DNA from: Geotoga petraea
GTDB lineage: Bacteria > Thermotogota > Thermotogae > Petrotogales > Petrotogaceae
Assembly: GCF_900102615.1 (NCBI RefSeq)
Contig: NZ_FMYV01000005.1
Span: forward strand, 124,001-188,000
Length of the DNA stretch: 64,000 nt
Reading direction: 5' to 3'
A model generated the notes under the pieces. That model had not been told where the DNA came from and searched no databases. It saw nothing but the letters and a program-made list of their open reading frames with translations. A program made the position numbers and the translations under genes. Shown piece after piece: positions 53,827 to 63,617 of the stretch; within the stretch, counting starts at the first letter, position 1; the number at the start of each line of letters is the position of its first letter.

Positions 53827-54383
53827 TGGAACGCCACCCCCATTGAAATTGGAAATTGGTTAACTTTGACGTAACTGTCCTCAGCTTCATCTGTCAACTT
53901 ATAATACCTTGTTTCATAACCAGCGAGAACATATATGTTACTGTATGATAATCCTGCTTGCACTAAGATTTCTGTTGAAAAAGATTTCAAATAATCTGGT
54001 GAATTGACACCACCATAAGCATTCACGACAAAATAGATTTCTTTGAATATTGGGGTAGTATATTTTACATTAAGCCCTAAAGATAAACCTATTGATTTTA
54101 AATCCTCATTATAAGCTGCCAAATAAGTATTTTCAAAACCCTGTATATATGATAAACCAACATAAGGTCCATATTTTATCTCGCCGGTATCTTCGGTATC
54201 TATTAGATAAGATATTCTACCTCCCAAATAATCAAATGGGTAGTTTCCCGATGTTAATTCAGTGACAACTTGAGAAGTTGCTTGCTGAGTTAATGAATAA
54301 GAGGGAGATATAAATATCTCCGATGAAAAACTCACCAACGAAATAATTGTTATAGTTAAAAATAAAAGTATATTTTTCTGCAC
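53820..54383 (-). CDS. Putative outer-membrane beta-barrel protein
   Basis: A 187-residue exported protein: signal peptide 1-~20 (KNILLFLTITIISLVSFSS), then alternating amphipathic strands rich in Tyr, Gly and Ser (for example YGPYVGLSYIQGF, YVLAGYETRYYKL) ending in Phe (VAFQF), the usual C-terminal signal of outer-membrane barrels. This suits the toga of Thermotogota. It lies between dxs and mutS2, one base after the dxs stop, with which it has no functional relation I can see. Confidence 0.75.
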   Translation of the reverse strand: MQKNILLFLTITIISLVSFSSEIFISPSYSLTQQATSQVVTELTSGNYPFDYLGGRISYLIDTEDTGEIKYGPYVGLSYIQGFENTYLAAYNEDLKSIGLSLGLNVKYTTPIFKEIYFVVNAYGGVNSPDYLKSFSTEILVQAGLSYSNIYVLAGYETRYYKLTDEAEDSYVKVNQFPISMGVAFQF

Positions 54384-56216
54384 CTATACCACCCTTTTAT
54401 AATTATTTATGATCTGCTCAATTTTGATATTTAATGTTTTTACATCCAAACCACAAAGTTCTAACTGTTTTTCTCTTGTAGCGTGAGTTATGAATTCATC
54501 TTTTATTCCAAATGAGTAAATCTCTTTATTCGAGAAAATGGAGTGTATTGTCTCTCCAAACCCACCACTCAAGCTCCCTTCTTCCACGGTAATTATCTTT
54601 TCTGCTTTTGATTTAATTTCTTCTATTATTTTTTTATCTAATTCTTTTATCGTTCTAACTCCTATTACATTAATGTCCATTGATTCTGTAGCTTTCAATA
54701 CGTTTTTTGATATTGTTCCTACCGATAAAACATAAGCTGAGCTATCTGAAACTTTTAATTTTTTCCAAGATAAATCAGTATATTCAAGATTATCAATTAT
54801 ATAATCTTTGTCTTTCTCGTAATTTTCTTTAGGAAAACGAATAAAAGTTGGTTTTTTTATTCCTTTTTTAACACACGTATAAATAGTGTTAGCTAAATCC
54901 TGACCATCTAAAGGAGTGATTAACTCGATATTCGGAATCAATTTCAAATATGAAATATCAAAAACACCGTGATGTGTTGGTCCGTCTTCTCCAACTAAAC
55001 CCGCTCTATCTAATAGGAAAAGAGAAGGTATATTTTGCAAGGCAACGTCATGAATTATTGAATCAAATGCCCTCTGCATAAAAGTAGAGTACAAGTCAAC
55101 AACAGGGAGTACCCCTCCTAACGATAAACCAGCTGCAGCAGTCACTATACTGGCTTCTGTTATACCCATATCGATTAATTTTTCAGGATCTTTTTCTTTT
55201 AATATATTCAAACCAGTTCCATCAGCCATAGCACCTGTAAAAGCCAGAAAGTTTTCATCAGATAAATAAGCTAAAACATTACCTACGATTTTAGAATGAG
55301 ATATACCTTTTTTTTCAATAGGCTTAGATACTCCATGAAATTTAGAGGGTTCATTTTCTGCGTTTATATAACCTTTACCCTTTTTAGTCAAGACATGTAA
55401 AACAACAGGACCTTCGTCATATTGTTTTAGATAATTTAAAAACAATTCCATTTCTTTTATGTTGTGACCATCAATAGGTCCTATGTACTTTATACCCAAG
55501 TCTTCAAAAAAACCTATGGGTTCAGAAAAAACTGTGTGCTTGAATCCTTCTTTCATTTTTTTGATCATGTTTTCTAAATCTTGGCCTAATTCTGAATCTC
55601 CTAAAATATCTTTTACCAATTTTTTCAAGGAGTTATAATTTTTTTTCATCCTAATTTTTGAAAATAAATACGAAAAAGTTCCAACGTTTGGAGAAATAGC
55701 CATATCGTTGGAGTTTAATATAATTTTAACATTTGTCTTCTGAAATTTAAGTTGGTTAAGCGATTCCAATGCCATACCACAAGTAAAAGACCCATCACCA
55801 ATTATTGATATAATATTTCTATCTCTTTTTTTTATCTTATCAGCTAAAGTAAAACCTAAAGCGGCAGATATGGAGGTTCCTGCATGTCCTGCTCCAAATT
55901 TATCTGCCTCAGATTCCTTTATATTCGTAAATCCAGATAAACCGTTATAGCGCCTCAGAGTTTTGAATTCATCCCATCTATCAGTTAGTAATTTATGAAC
56001 GTACGCTTGATGAGAAGTATCCCATATAACTACATCTTCATATGGATCAAACACTCTATAGAGAGCTAAAGTTAATTCAACAACTCCAAAATTTGATGCT
56101 AAATGTCCGTTATTGGAATAAACCACATCGTAAATATATTTTCTTATTTCATCAGAAAATTCATAGAGTTGAGTATAATTCATTTCTCTTATTTTTTTAT
56201 ATAATTTTTCTTTCAT
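54384..56216 (-). CDS. dxs: 1-deoxy-D-xylulose-5-phosphate synthase
   Basis: Thiamine-diphosphate enzyme, first step of the MEP isoprenoid pathway, from pyruvate and glyceraldehyde 3-phosphate. Start ATG 56216, 4 nt after the nusB stop and preceded by AAGGATGA; upstream in-frame starts (56231, 56255) lie inside nusB. The 610-residue protein has IWDTSHQAYVHKLLT, thiamine motif GDGSFTCGMALE to NSNDMAIS, the transketolase centre DRAGLVGEDGPTHHG and GSLSGGFGE. It produces precursors for quinone and bactoprenol synthesis. Confidence 0.95.
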   Translation of the reverse strand: MKEKLYKKIREMNYTQLYEFSDEIRKYIYDVVYSNNGHLASNFGVVELTLALYRVFDPYEDVVIWDTSHQAYVHKLLTDRWDEFKTLRRYNGLSGFTNIKESEADKFGAGHAGTSISAALGFTLADKIKKRDRNIISIIGDGSFTCGMALESLNQLKFQKTNVKIILNSNDMAISPNVGTFSYLFSKIRMKKNYNSLKKLVKDILGDSELGQDLENMIKKMKEGFKHTVFSEPIGFFEDLGIKYIGPIDGHNIKEMELFLNYLKQYDEGPVVLHVLTKKGKGYINAENEPSKFHGVSKPIEKKGISHSKIVGNVLAYLSDENFLAFTGAMADGTGLNILKEKDPEKLIDMGITEASIVTAAAGLSLGGVLPVVDLYSTFMQRAFDSIIHDVALQNIPSLFLLDRAGLVGEDGPTHHGVFDISYLKLIPNIELITPLDGQDLANTIYTCVKKGIKKPTFIRFPKENYEKDKDYIIDNLEYTDLSWKKLKVSDSSAYVLSVGTISKNVLKATESMDINVIGVRTIKELDKKIIEEIKSKAEKIITVEEGSLSGGFGETIHSIFSNKEIYSFGIKDEFITHATREKQLELCGLDVKTLNIKIEQIINNYKRVV

Positions 56217-56220
56217 ATAA

Positions 56221-56646
56221 TCATCCTTCATTGCTGCTATAAATTCCTTTTGCAAATCTATCTAATAATCCGTTTACAAATTTTATAGATTTTTCCTCTC
56301 CATATTTTTTAGTAAGTTTTATACTCTCGTCTATTGCAACTTTAAAAGGGACATTTTTTCTGAATTCAAGCTCGTAAAATCCCATTCTTAGAGAAGTTTT
56401 TTCTACAAAACCTAATCTTTCGAATTTCCAATTTTTAAGTTGTTTTTTTATATTGTTATCTATTTCTTCTCTTTTACTAAGTAGATCTTGTATATATTTT
56501 TTTGATTGGTTAATGCTTTTTTGATCTAACTTGGCATCTTTTGAATTTTCTTCAATTAAAAACTCAATATCTTCTTCGTTAAGTTCTCTATAGTTTAACT
56601 GAAATAGAATTGTAAAAGAAAATTCTCTAACAGGAGATATATCCAT
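56221..56646 (-). CDS. nusB: Transcription antitermination factor NusB
   Basis: Helical RNA-binding factor for rRNA antitermination, 141 residues. [13 protein letters not shown] at the start, [19 protein letters not shown] in the middle and [28 protein letters not shown] at the end are the family's conserved blocks. It starts with a one-base overlap with the Asp23 gene stop and is followed by dxs, an arrangement also common in Firmicutes (asp23-nusB). Confidence 0.93.
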   Translation of the reverse strand: MDISPVREFSFTILFQLNYRELNEEDIEFLIEENSKDAKLDQKSINQSKKYIQDLLSKREEIDNNIKKQLKNWKFERLGFVEKTSLRMGFYELEFRKNVPFKVAIDESIKLTKKYGEEKSIKFVNGLLDRFAKGIYSSNEG

Positions 56647-57071
56647 TATTCAGATCCTTTCTGATCATCTTCTTCATCTTTTTCTTCTTCATATTCTTCA
56701 GAATAATCATTTTCTGGATTTTCTTCTATTTCTTCTCCCATGTTGATATATTCTAAAGATTCTATGGTGATATCAACATTGGTAATAAATATTTCTGACA
56801 TTTTTTCAAGTTCTTCTTTTATTGATTTTTGTACTTTTTTTGAAAATTCGACTATGTTTTCTCCATATTTTGCAGGTATTTTTAAATTTAAACTCAAACT
56901 GTCATCTTCGTTATGAACGATCTTTATATTTTTTGATAGGTCTTTTTCAATTTTTTCATTGTATATTTTTTCTTCTTTCATGAATTTTTCAACAGTTTTG
57001 TAAGTTATGTCTCTTAATACTGTTTCAGAAATTGTGATTTCTCCAAAATTATTTTCTTCTTTTATAGGCAT
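56646..57071 (-). CDS. Asp23/Gls24 (DUF322) family protein
   Basis: A 141-residue protein; residues 1-~105 match the Asp23 fold ([21 protein letters not shown], then [19 protein letters not shown] and [12 protein letters not shown]), followed by a ~30-residue tail of Glu/Asp. The family is associated with the cell envelope and alkaline stress, and in Thermotogota and Firmicutes lies before nusB. Ribosome binding site GGGAGGTA. Molecular function is unknown. Confidence 0.88.
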   Translation of the reverse strand: MPIKEENNFGEITISETVLRDITYKTVEKFMKEEKIYNEKIEKDLSKNIKIVHNEDDSLSLNLKIPAKYGENIVEFSKKVQKSIKEELEKMSEIFITNVDITIESLEYINMGEEIEENPENDYSEEYEEEKDEEDDQKGSE

Positions 57072-57121
57072 TTTAATACCTCCCTTATATGTTTTCTTTC
57101 CACCTAAAATTATATCATACT

Positions 57122-59572
57122 TTAAAACATTTTTAATTGTCCTTGTGGAGTTTTATATTTCTTTCTATTTATATTTCGCATCTTCTTCAATCTGTTTTCT
57201 AAATCCACTTTATCAGAAAGATTTTCCAGAACTTCTTTAGCCCTATCGACTATTTCACTTGGAAAACCTGCTAACCTTGCTACTTCTATGCCGTAACTGT
57301 TATCACTGACACCATTCTCTATTTTATGCAAAAAAAGAACACCTTCTTTTGTTTCTTTTACTTGAACTCTTTTTGTAATAACATTATCATATATTTCTGA
57401 AAGCATTGTCAACTCAGTATAATGGGTGGCAAAAATCGTATTAGATTTTAGAATTTGAAAAAGATATTCAGAAATAGCCCATGCTACTGATATTCCGTCT
57501 AATGTTGACGTCCCCCTACCAACTTCATCAAGCAAAACCAATGATCTTTCAGTTGCTTGGTTTAGAATAGTTGACATTTCCATCATTTCAACTAAAAAAG
57601 TTGATTTACCAGTTACAATATCATCTTTTGCACCTATTCTTGTAAACACTCTATCATACAAAGGTATATGTGCTTTTTTTGCTGGGACAAAACATCCAGC
57701 TTGAGCGAGTATACTCAAAATTCCAATTTGCCTAAGATAGGTAGATTTACCACTCATGTTAGGGCCAGTTAAAACTATAAAATTCTTGTCTTCTATTTCA
57801 AAATCATTTTGTGTAAAATTATCAACAAATTTTTCAACAACAGGATGTCTCGAACTTTCGATTTTGGCCTTATTCCCTTTTACAAAATAAGGTCTTGTAT
57901 ATCTATTTGTTTTACTAATTTCAGCAAAACTCCGTATTACATCTAAATATGATATTTTTTCAGATATAGTTTTCAAATCTTTTACGGAATCAGATAAGTC
58001 TTTTATGAAATTTAAAAAAATCGTTTTTTCAATTTTTTTAACCTTTTCCTCTGCTATGATAACTTTTTTTTCAAGTTCTCTAAGCTCTTCAGTGATAAAC
58101 CTTTCTGTATTAGTTAAAGTTTGTTTTCTAATATACTCATCTGGAACTTCTTTTGATTGAGCTTTTGATATTTCAATATAAAAACCATATATTTTATTTC
58201 TTCCTAATTTCAGTGTGGTTATTCCTGTTTTTTCTTTTTCTCTTTTTTGTATATTTTCTAAAAAAGTATCTATATCTGTTATTAGACTTCTGTATTCGTC
58301 TAATTCTTTAGAAATACCTTTTTTTATAACTTTTCCATCACCAGGTTCATTAGAAGGTTCATCAAATATATGTTTTTCTATTTTTTGTTTCAAATCAGTT
58401 CTTATATTAACATTAGAAAAAAACCCTTGAGTTTTTTCATTGGTTTCTAAAGCTTCTTTAATATATGGAACTTGAGTTAAAGAATCTTTTAGGGCAATTA
58501 AATCTTTTGGAGTAGATTTTAAGAGCGATATTCTTGATATAATTCTATCGATATCTTTTATTGATGATAAGTATTCTTTTATTTCTTCTGATAAAAAATT
58601 GTTCTCAAAAAAAACTTCAACAAGATCTAATCTTTGATTGATTTGTTTTTCATCAATCAAAGGTCTACTTAAAAAGTCTTTTAGCTTTCTATGCCCCATA
58701 GGTGTTTTTGTTTTTCTCAAAATATCATATACAGATTTCCCTCTATTTTCATTTGAAACTATATTCAAATTGTTTAAGGTATTTATATCTATGTACATAA
58801 ATTCTTTTGATTTTAACTTTTTTGGTATGTTCAAATGCTTTATTTTTTTGAATTGGGTTAGTTCCAAATACTTCAAAACTGCGTCCAGACTTTTTAACTC
58901 TTCTTGGTCAAACGGAAGATGACCTAAAGTTAAAATATCATAAGATTCTTTTATATGTTCTTCGTAATTTGAAGAGAAATACCACTCTTCTAAAACTTCT
59001 GTATAAATTTTGGATGATAATGTTTTTATTTCATTTTTCAAATATCTAAGTTTAAAACTTAAAAGCACTTGAGAATAATTATTGGAAATTATCATGTCCA
59101 ACAACTCATTTTGAGAAATATCAAATCTATCTATATATAATTCCCCAGTTGAAAAATCAAATAAAACTATTAAAAATTCTTCATCTTTTTCATCATAATC
59201 CACTAAAATGCTGAATCTATTGTTTTCGTCCAGCATATTTTCTTCTATTATTGTTCCTGGAGTAATAACCCTTGTGACTTCTCTTTTCACAATACCCTTT
59301 GCTTCAGAAGGATCTTCAACTTGATCACAAATAGCCACTTTTAAACCATTATCTAATAACTTTTTTAAATAGTTATCTAAAGCATGATAAGGTATCCCCG
59401 CCATAGGATGATTGTTTCTCTTAGTTAGAACTATTTGAAGTATTTCAGATACCTTTTTTGCATCTTCAAAAAATGTTTCATAAAAATCTCCAAGCCTAAA
59501 AAGTAAAATTGAATCATTATTCTTTTCTTTTATCTCCAAATATTGCTTCATCATTGGTGTATATTCAGCCAT
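57122..59572 (-). CDS. mutS: DNA mismatch repair protein MutS
   Basis: Mismatch recognition ATPase, 816 residues. The Phe-X-Glu mismatch wedge is in GDFYETFFEDA near residue 35; Walker A is GPNMSGKSTYLRQ, followed by GAKDDIVTGKSTFLVEM and Walker B LVLLDEVGRGTSTLDG, then FATHYTEL. A complete MutS with a short ending (QGQLKMF) instead of a longer beta-clamp tail. It is separated from clpP by a terminator. No mutL is in the window. Confidence 0.96.
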   Translation of the reverse strand: MAEYTPMMKQYLEIKEKNNDSILLFRLGDFYETFFEDAKKVSEILQIVLTKRNNHPMAGIPYHALDNYLKKLLDNGLKVAICDQVEDPSEAKGIVKREVTRVITPGTIIEENMLDENNRFSILVDYDEKDEEFLIVLFDFSTGELYIDRFDISQNELLDMIISNNYSQVLLSFKLRYLKNEIKTLSSKIYTEVLEEWYFSSNYEEHIKESYDILTLGHLPFDQEELKSLDAVLKYLELTQFKKIKHLNIPKKLKSKEFMYIDINTLNNLNIVSNENRGKSVYDILRKTKTPMGHRKLKDFLSRPLIDEKQINQRLDLVEVFFENNFLSEEIKEYLSSIKDIDRIISRISLLKSTPKDLIALKDSLTQVPYIKEALETNEKTQGFFSNVNIRTDLKQKIEKHIFDEPSNEPGDGKVIKKGISKELDEYRSLITDIDTFLENIQKREKEKTGITTLKLGRNKIYGFYIEISKAQSKEVPDEYIRKQTLTNTERFITEELRELEKKVIIAEEKVKKIEKTIFLNFIKDLSDSVKDLKTISEKISYLDVIRSFAEISKTNRYTRPYFVKGNKAKIESSRHPVVEKFVDNFTQNDFEIEDKNFIVLTGPNMSGKSTYLRQIGILSILAQAGCFVPAKKAHIPLYDRVFTRIGAKDDIVTGKSTFLVEMMEMSTILNQATERSLVLLDEVGRGTSTLDGISVAWAISEYLFQILKSNTIFATHYTELTMLSEIYDNVITKRVQVKETKEGVLFLHKIENGVSDNSYGIEVARLAGFPSEIVDRAKEVLENLSDKVDLENRLKKMRNINRKKYKTPQGQLKMF

Positions 59573-59589
59573 GATAGCCCTCCTACTTT

Positions 59590-59616
59590 AAAAAAGTAGG
59601 GCGCTAAATAGCGCCC
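59590..59616 (-). terminator. Terminator after clpP
   Basis: Minus-strand stem GGGCGCT-ATTT-AGCGCCC followed by TACTTTTTTA. It splits the remA/clpP unit from mutS. Confidence 0.85.
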
Positions 59617-59622
59617 AATTTA

Positions 59623-60225
59623 TTATGACTTTTGTGCTTCTTCCTTTGAATTTATAACTTTATCTATTAATCCATATTCTTTTGATTCTTCTGATGACAT
59701 AAAAAAGTCTCTGTCTGTATCTTTTTGTATTTTTTCAATTGGTTGTCCGGTATGATGACTTAAAATTCTATTTAGTTCTTTTCTCATCCTTAAAATTTCT
59801 TTAGTTTGAATTTCTACATCAACTGCTGTGCCTTGACTTCCACCCCAGGGCTGGTGGATCATTATTCTTGAATTTGGTAAGGCAAATCTCTTTTTTTCTG
59901 CTCCAGCAGCTAATAAAACAGCACCCATTGAAGCAGCTTGACCTAAACAAATTGTTGAGACGTCATTTTTGATATATTGCATTGTATCATAAATTGCTAA
60001 GCCTGCAGTAATTGAACCACCAGGAGAATTTATGTATAAATAAATATCTTTCTCTGGATTTTTTGATTCTAAAAATAGCATTTGAGCTATTATTACATTT
60101 GCTACTGTATCATTTACTTCTGTGCCTAAAAATATTATGTTGTCTTTTAATAACCTTGAATAAATATCATAAGATCTTTCATACCTTCCATCACTTTCAA
60201 TAACTACTGGCATTGGAATACTCAT
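59623..60225 (-). CDS. clpP: ATP-dependent Clp protease proteolytic subunit
   Basis: Serine protease chamber that works with ClpX/ClpA-type ATPases in protein quality control. The 200-residue protein has nucleophile S99 in GQAASMG, H124 in IMIHQPWGG and the catalytic aspartate region [10 protein letters not shown]. The [15 protein letters not shown] loop and NDVSTICLG are conserved. It begins two bases after the stop of the RemA-like gene. Confidence 0.97.
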   Translation of the reverse strand: MSIPMPVVIESDGRYERSYDIYSRLLKDNIIFLGTEVNDTVANVIIAQMLFLESKNPEKDIYLYINSPGGSITAGLAIYDTMQYIKNDVSTICLGQAASMGAVLLAAGAEKKRFALPNSRIMIHQPWGGSQGTAVDVEIQTKEILRMRKELNRILSHHTGQPIEKIQKDTDRDFFMSSEESKEYGLIDKVINSKEEAQKS

Positions 60226-60227
60226 TA

Positions 60228-60524
60228 TTAAAACCTCCTACCTTTGTTAACTTTTTCTATAACTTTTTTTGTATCCACAGATGATAAAATTAATTGCCCA
60301 CTATCCATAAATATTACTGTTTCAACACTTCTTCCATAGGTAATATCTATTAAAGATGTATTTCCTTTTACTTCATTATTTTCATCTTTTTTTTCTTCTT
60401 CTGTTAAAACATCATTACCCTGGAAAATTTTTTTTACCTTTCTGAATTGTATATATTCTTGAGGTAAAATTGAATGAACTCTTTCCGCTGTTATATAAGA
60501 ATCTTTTGTAATTGGTACAAGCAT
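60228..60524 (-). CDS. RemA-like DUF370 protein with internal insert
   Basis: A 98-residue protein. [20 protein letters not shown] followed by [15 protein letters not shown] corresponds to the conserved end of RemA (extracellular-matrix regulator, DUF370), and the opening [18 protein letters not shown] to its first half. Between them are ~25 acidic residues (around [12 protein letters not shown]) absent from Bacillus RemA. In Bacillus, RemA is a DNA-binding activator of matrix genes; role here unknown. First gene of the unit with clpP, with its own promoter. Confidence 0.78.
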   Translation of the reverse strand: MLVPITKDSYITAERVHSILPQEYIQFRKVKKIFQGNDVLTEEEKKDENNEVKGNTSLIDITYGRSVETVIFMDSGQLILSSVDTKKVIEKVNKGRRF

Positions 60525-60556
60525 TTTGCACCTCCGTTTTGTTTTTTCCTAATACA

Positions 60557-60585
60557 ATTATACCTTAATAGATATATTTTTCCAA
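60557..60585 (-). promoter_or_regulatory. Promoter of the remA-like/clpP unit
   Basis: Minus strand: TTGGAA (60585-60580), a 17-nt spacer and TATAAT (60562-60557), about 30 nt before the start codon. Confidence 0.72.
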
Positions 60586-60721
60586 AATAAAATGGATTTA
60601 ATAGGTATATATTATAAGTATATGCTCATTTATTTAAATATATTTTATAACTAAAAAACCTTTTTATTAACAAATATTTGCTATAATTGTTTTTGACTTA
60701 AATTATTTTGGGGGTAAAATT

Positions 60722-61669
60722 ATGACAGAGCAAATTTCATATCGAGAAAAAGAAGCACGAAAATCCTCTATTGTGGGAATAATTTTAAATAGTTTTTTGG
60801 GAATTGTAAAAGTATCTATTGGTTTTTTTACTAATTCGTTAGCTATTTTGGCTGATGGAATTGACTCCGTAACAGATATTATCACTTCTTTTTTAACTTT
60901 GATAGCTTCAAAAATAGCAAACAAACCGGCTGATGAATCGCATCCTTATGGACATGAAAAAATAGAGCCTATAATCACAAAAATTCTTTCAATTGTTATT
61001 CTTTTTGCTGGTTACCAAGTCTTATATAACGCTCTTTCAAGGCTCTTTAGTGAACAAGTCACTATTGAACAACCTTTTTTGATTTTTATAATATCTATAA
61101 TATCTGTTTTAACAAAACTTTTTTTATATTTCTACAAAAAAAATATTGGAAATAAAATAAATAGTTCATCTGTAATTGCAGATGCGATGAACATGAGGAA
61201 TGATGTTCTCACTTCACTGAGTGTAGCTGTGGGAATTCTTATATTTTATTTAACAGGCATAGACTGGTTAGACTCAGTAATAGCTATTTTTGTTTCGATA
61301 ATTATCTTTAAAATAGGAATAGAAATGTTCTTAGAAACTTCTAATGAATTAATGGATGGTTCTAAAGAACTGGGAGAAATTTACAAAATAACAATAGAAG
61401 CAGCAGACAATTTTGATTGCATCAAAAACCCCCATAAAATAAGGGCTAGAAAATCAGGATATGTTTATTTTGTTGACTTACACATAGAGTTGGACCCTGA
61501 AATGACTATAAAAGAGGCTAATAAAATAACAGAAAAATATGAAAATAAAATTAAAGAATTGAATAATTATATAAAAGATGTTGTAATACATACAGAACCA
61601 TTTGAAAATGATGAAAATGAAGGTTATGGGCTTGATAAAAAACAAATAAATAAATATTTTGGAGAATGA
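60722..61669 (+). CDS. Cation diffusion facilitator transporter, probably Mn/Fe type
   Basis: A 315-residue CDF exporter with six helices and a C-terminal cytoplasmic domain (HPYGHEK and the terminal YENKIKELNNYIKDVVIHTEP). In the metal site, helix 2 reads DSVTD (D48, D52) and helix 5 reads NMRND (N157, D161), where zinc transporters have HxxxD. The DD/ND set is associated with Mn2+ CDFs in the family; metal choice is inference. A GGGGGTAA ribosome binding site precedes the ATG. It starts a unit with obg and nadD. Confidence 0.9.
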   Translation: MTEQISYREKEARKSSIVGIILNSFLGIVKVSIGFFTNSLAILADGIDSVTDIITSFLTLIASKIANKPADESHPYGHEKIEPIITKILSIVILFAGYQVLYNALSRLFSEQVTIEQPFLIFIISIISVLTKLFLYFYKKNIGNKINSSSVIADAMNMRNDVLTSLSVAVGILIFYLTGIDWLDSVIAIFVSIIIFKIGIEMFLETSNELMDGSKELGEIYKITIEAADNFDCIKNPHKIRARKSGYVYFVDLHIELDPEMTIKEANKITEKYENKIKELNNYIKDVVIHTEPFENDENEGYGLDKKQINKYFGE

Positions 61670-61681
61670 GAGGTTAATAAT

Positions 61682-63007
61682 ATGCAATTGGATTTTTTAG
61701 ATGAAGCGAATATATTAGTAAAAGGTGGAAAAGGTGGAGATGGAGCAATCAGCTTCAGAAGAGAAAAGTATGTACCAAAAGGTGGCCCAGATGGCGGAGA
61801 TGGAGGCAATGGTGGCAGTGTAATTATAAGAGCCACTCCAAACAAAACCACTCTGTTAGAATTTAAATACAAAAGAAAATATTTTGCAGAAGACGGAGAA
61901 AATGGCAAAGCAAAAAACATGTATGGAAAAGCAGGTGAAAATCTAATAATTGATGTACCATTAGGAACTATGATCTTTAATTCAGAAACTAATGATTTAT
62001 TAACTGACTTGAAAAACCCTGGAGATTATTATATCGCAGCCAGAGGTGGAAAAGGTGGAAGGGGTAATTCTAAGTTTGCCAATTCTACTTTACAAGCACC
62101 AAGAATCTCTGAAAATGGTGCAGATGGAGAGTTTAATAGACTACACCTTGAACTGAAGTTAGTTGCAGATATAGGAATTATAGGTTACCCAAATGTAGGT
62201 AAGTCAACTTTAATATCAAGAATATCAAAAGCAAAACCAAAAATCGCAAATTACCATTTTACAACCTTAACGCCAAATTTGGGAGTCGTGAAAGTTGATG
62301 AAGCTAAATCTTTTGTTGTTGCAGACATTCCAGGCCTTATCGAAGGCGCCCATGAAGGTACAGGTTTAGGGGATCAATTCTTAAAGCATATAGAAAGATG
62401 TTATGGAATTTTACATCTCGTTGATATATCTGGAGTTGAAGGGAGAGACCCTATAGAAGACTATAAAAAAATAAGAGAAGAATTGGAAAAGTATTCGACG
62501 ACTTTGGCTGAAAAAGATGAAATCATAGCTGGTAACAAAATAGATATAATAACTGAAGAAGAATTAGAAAAGAATATTCAAAATTTTGAAAGGGAACTTG
62601 ACATAGAAATTACCCCTATTTCAGCATATTCAAATAAAAATTTAGACGCTATAATTATGAAAATGTGGAATATGATAAAAGATTATAAAGAAGATGAACT
62701 CAAGAACATAGAAAAAATCAAGAGAACCTATGAAGACTTTAAAAAACTTAAGGTTGAGCCTGTTGTAAATGAAGTGTATGAATATTTCAATATAGAAGTA
62801 ACCAAAATTTCTGACCATGAATACGAAATTCATAGTGAAGGAATAGATCTCCTTTTAAAAAAATACGATATAAGCGAAACCGATTCAAGGAGAAAGATTT
62901 TGAATATATTAGAAAGAAATGGTTTAAGCAGAACACTTGGTAAAGCTGGTGTTGAGGAAGGGGACACCATCTACATTGCTGATTATGCATTTGATTACAT
63001 ACCTTGA
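61682..63007 (+). CDS. obgE: Obg-family GTPase
   Basis: Ribosome-assembly and stress GTPase, 441 residues. Glycine-rich Obg fold (VKGGKGGDGAISFRREKYVP, then GGDGGNGGSV), G1 GYPNVGKSTL, G3 DIPGLIEGAHEG, G4 GNKID, and a C-terminal OCT domain (RRKILNILERNGLSRTLGKAG) are all present. It begins 12 nt after the CDF gene and is followed 9 nt later by nadD, an arrangement seen in many bacteria. Confidence 0.96.
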   Translation: MQLDFLDEANILVKGGKGGDGAISFRREKYVPKGGPDGGDGGNGGSVIIRATPNKTTLLEFKYKRKYFAEDGENGKAKNMYGKAGENLIIDVPLGTMIFNSETNDLLTDLKNPGDYYIAARGGKGGRGNSKFANSTLQAPRISENGADGEFNRLHLELKLVADIGIIGYPNVGKSTLISRISKAKPKIANYHFTTLTPNLGVVKVDEAKSFVVADIPGLIEGAHEGTGLGDQFLKHIERCYGILHLVDISGVEGRDPIEDYKKIREELEKYSTTLAEKDEIIAGNKIDIITEEELEKNIQNFERELDIEITPISAYSNKNLDAIIMKMWNMIKDYKEDELKNIEKIKRTYEDFKKLKVEPVVNEVYEYFNIEVTKISDHEYEIHSEGIDLLLKKYDISETDSRRKILNILERNGLSRTLGKAGVEEGDTIYIADYAFDYIP

Positions 63008-63016
63008 GGTGATTTT

Positions 63017-63568
63017 ATGATTATCTTTTTTGGGGGATCTTTTAACCCTCCACATGTGGGCCATAAAATCATAGCTAATATTGCTTATGATGAGTTAAAA
63101 CCTAATAGATTCATAATTTCAGCAACACCAAATCCACCACACAAAAAAAATGATTGTATTCTGAACACAAAAAAAAGAATCTTTTTCTGTAAAGCAACTT
63201 TTGGAGATAATTTCGAAATAAGTGATATAGAACAATCTCTATCAAAACCTTCTTATACTTTAAAAACATTGGAACATTTAAAAGTTCAGGACGATGATAT
63301 TTTTCTTTTGATTGGAGAAGATAGCCTTTTTAACTTTTATAAATGGTATAAATACGAGGAAATTTTGAAAATTTCTAAATTGCTTGTTTATCCAAGATTA
63401 GGATATAATACAGAAAAAAGTGTTATCCCTCATATTAAATTAAACGCCCCTATAATAGAAATATCTTCAACAGATATAAGATACAGAATACTTAATAAAA
63501 AGACTATAAAAGGTATGGTAGATGAAACTATAGAAGAAGAAATTAAGAATGTATACATAAACACTTAA
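63017..63568 (+). CDS. nadD: Nicotinate-nucleotide adenylyltransferase
   Basis: Forms deamido-NAD from nicotinate mononucleotide and ATP. 183 residues. FGGSFNPPHVGHK is the nucleotidyltransferase HxGH region, and EISSTDIRYRI the SSTxIR motif; SATPNPPHKK is the substrate loop. The stop lies at the start of the tRNA promoter. Confidence 0.94.
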   Translation: MIIFFGGSFNPPHVGHKIIANIAYDELKPNRFIISATPNPPHKKNDCILNTKKRIFFCKATFGDNFEISDIEQSLSKPSYTLKTLEHLKVQDDDIFLLIGEDSLFNFYKWYKYEEILKISKLLVYPRLGYNTEKSVIPHIKLNAPIIEISSTDIRYRILNKKTIKGMVDETIEEEIKNVYINT

Positions 63569-63597
63569 TTGACAAAATAATTTTTCTATTGTATAAT
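63569..63597 (+). promoter_or_regulatory. Consensus promoter of tRNA-Leu
   Basis: TTGACA (63569-63574), a 17-nt spacer and TATAAT (63592-63597): a perfect sigma-70 promoter, 20 nt before the tRNA. It begins one base after the nadD stop. Confidence 0.92.
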
Positions 63598-63617
63598 AAC
63601 TTTCAGTTAGAAAATTT

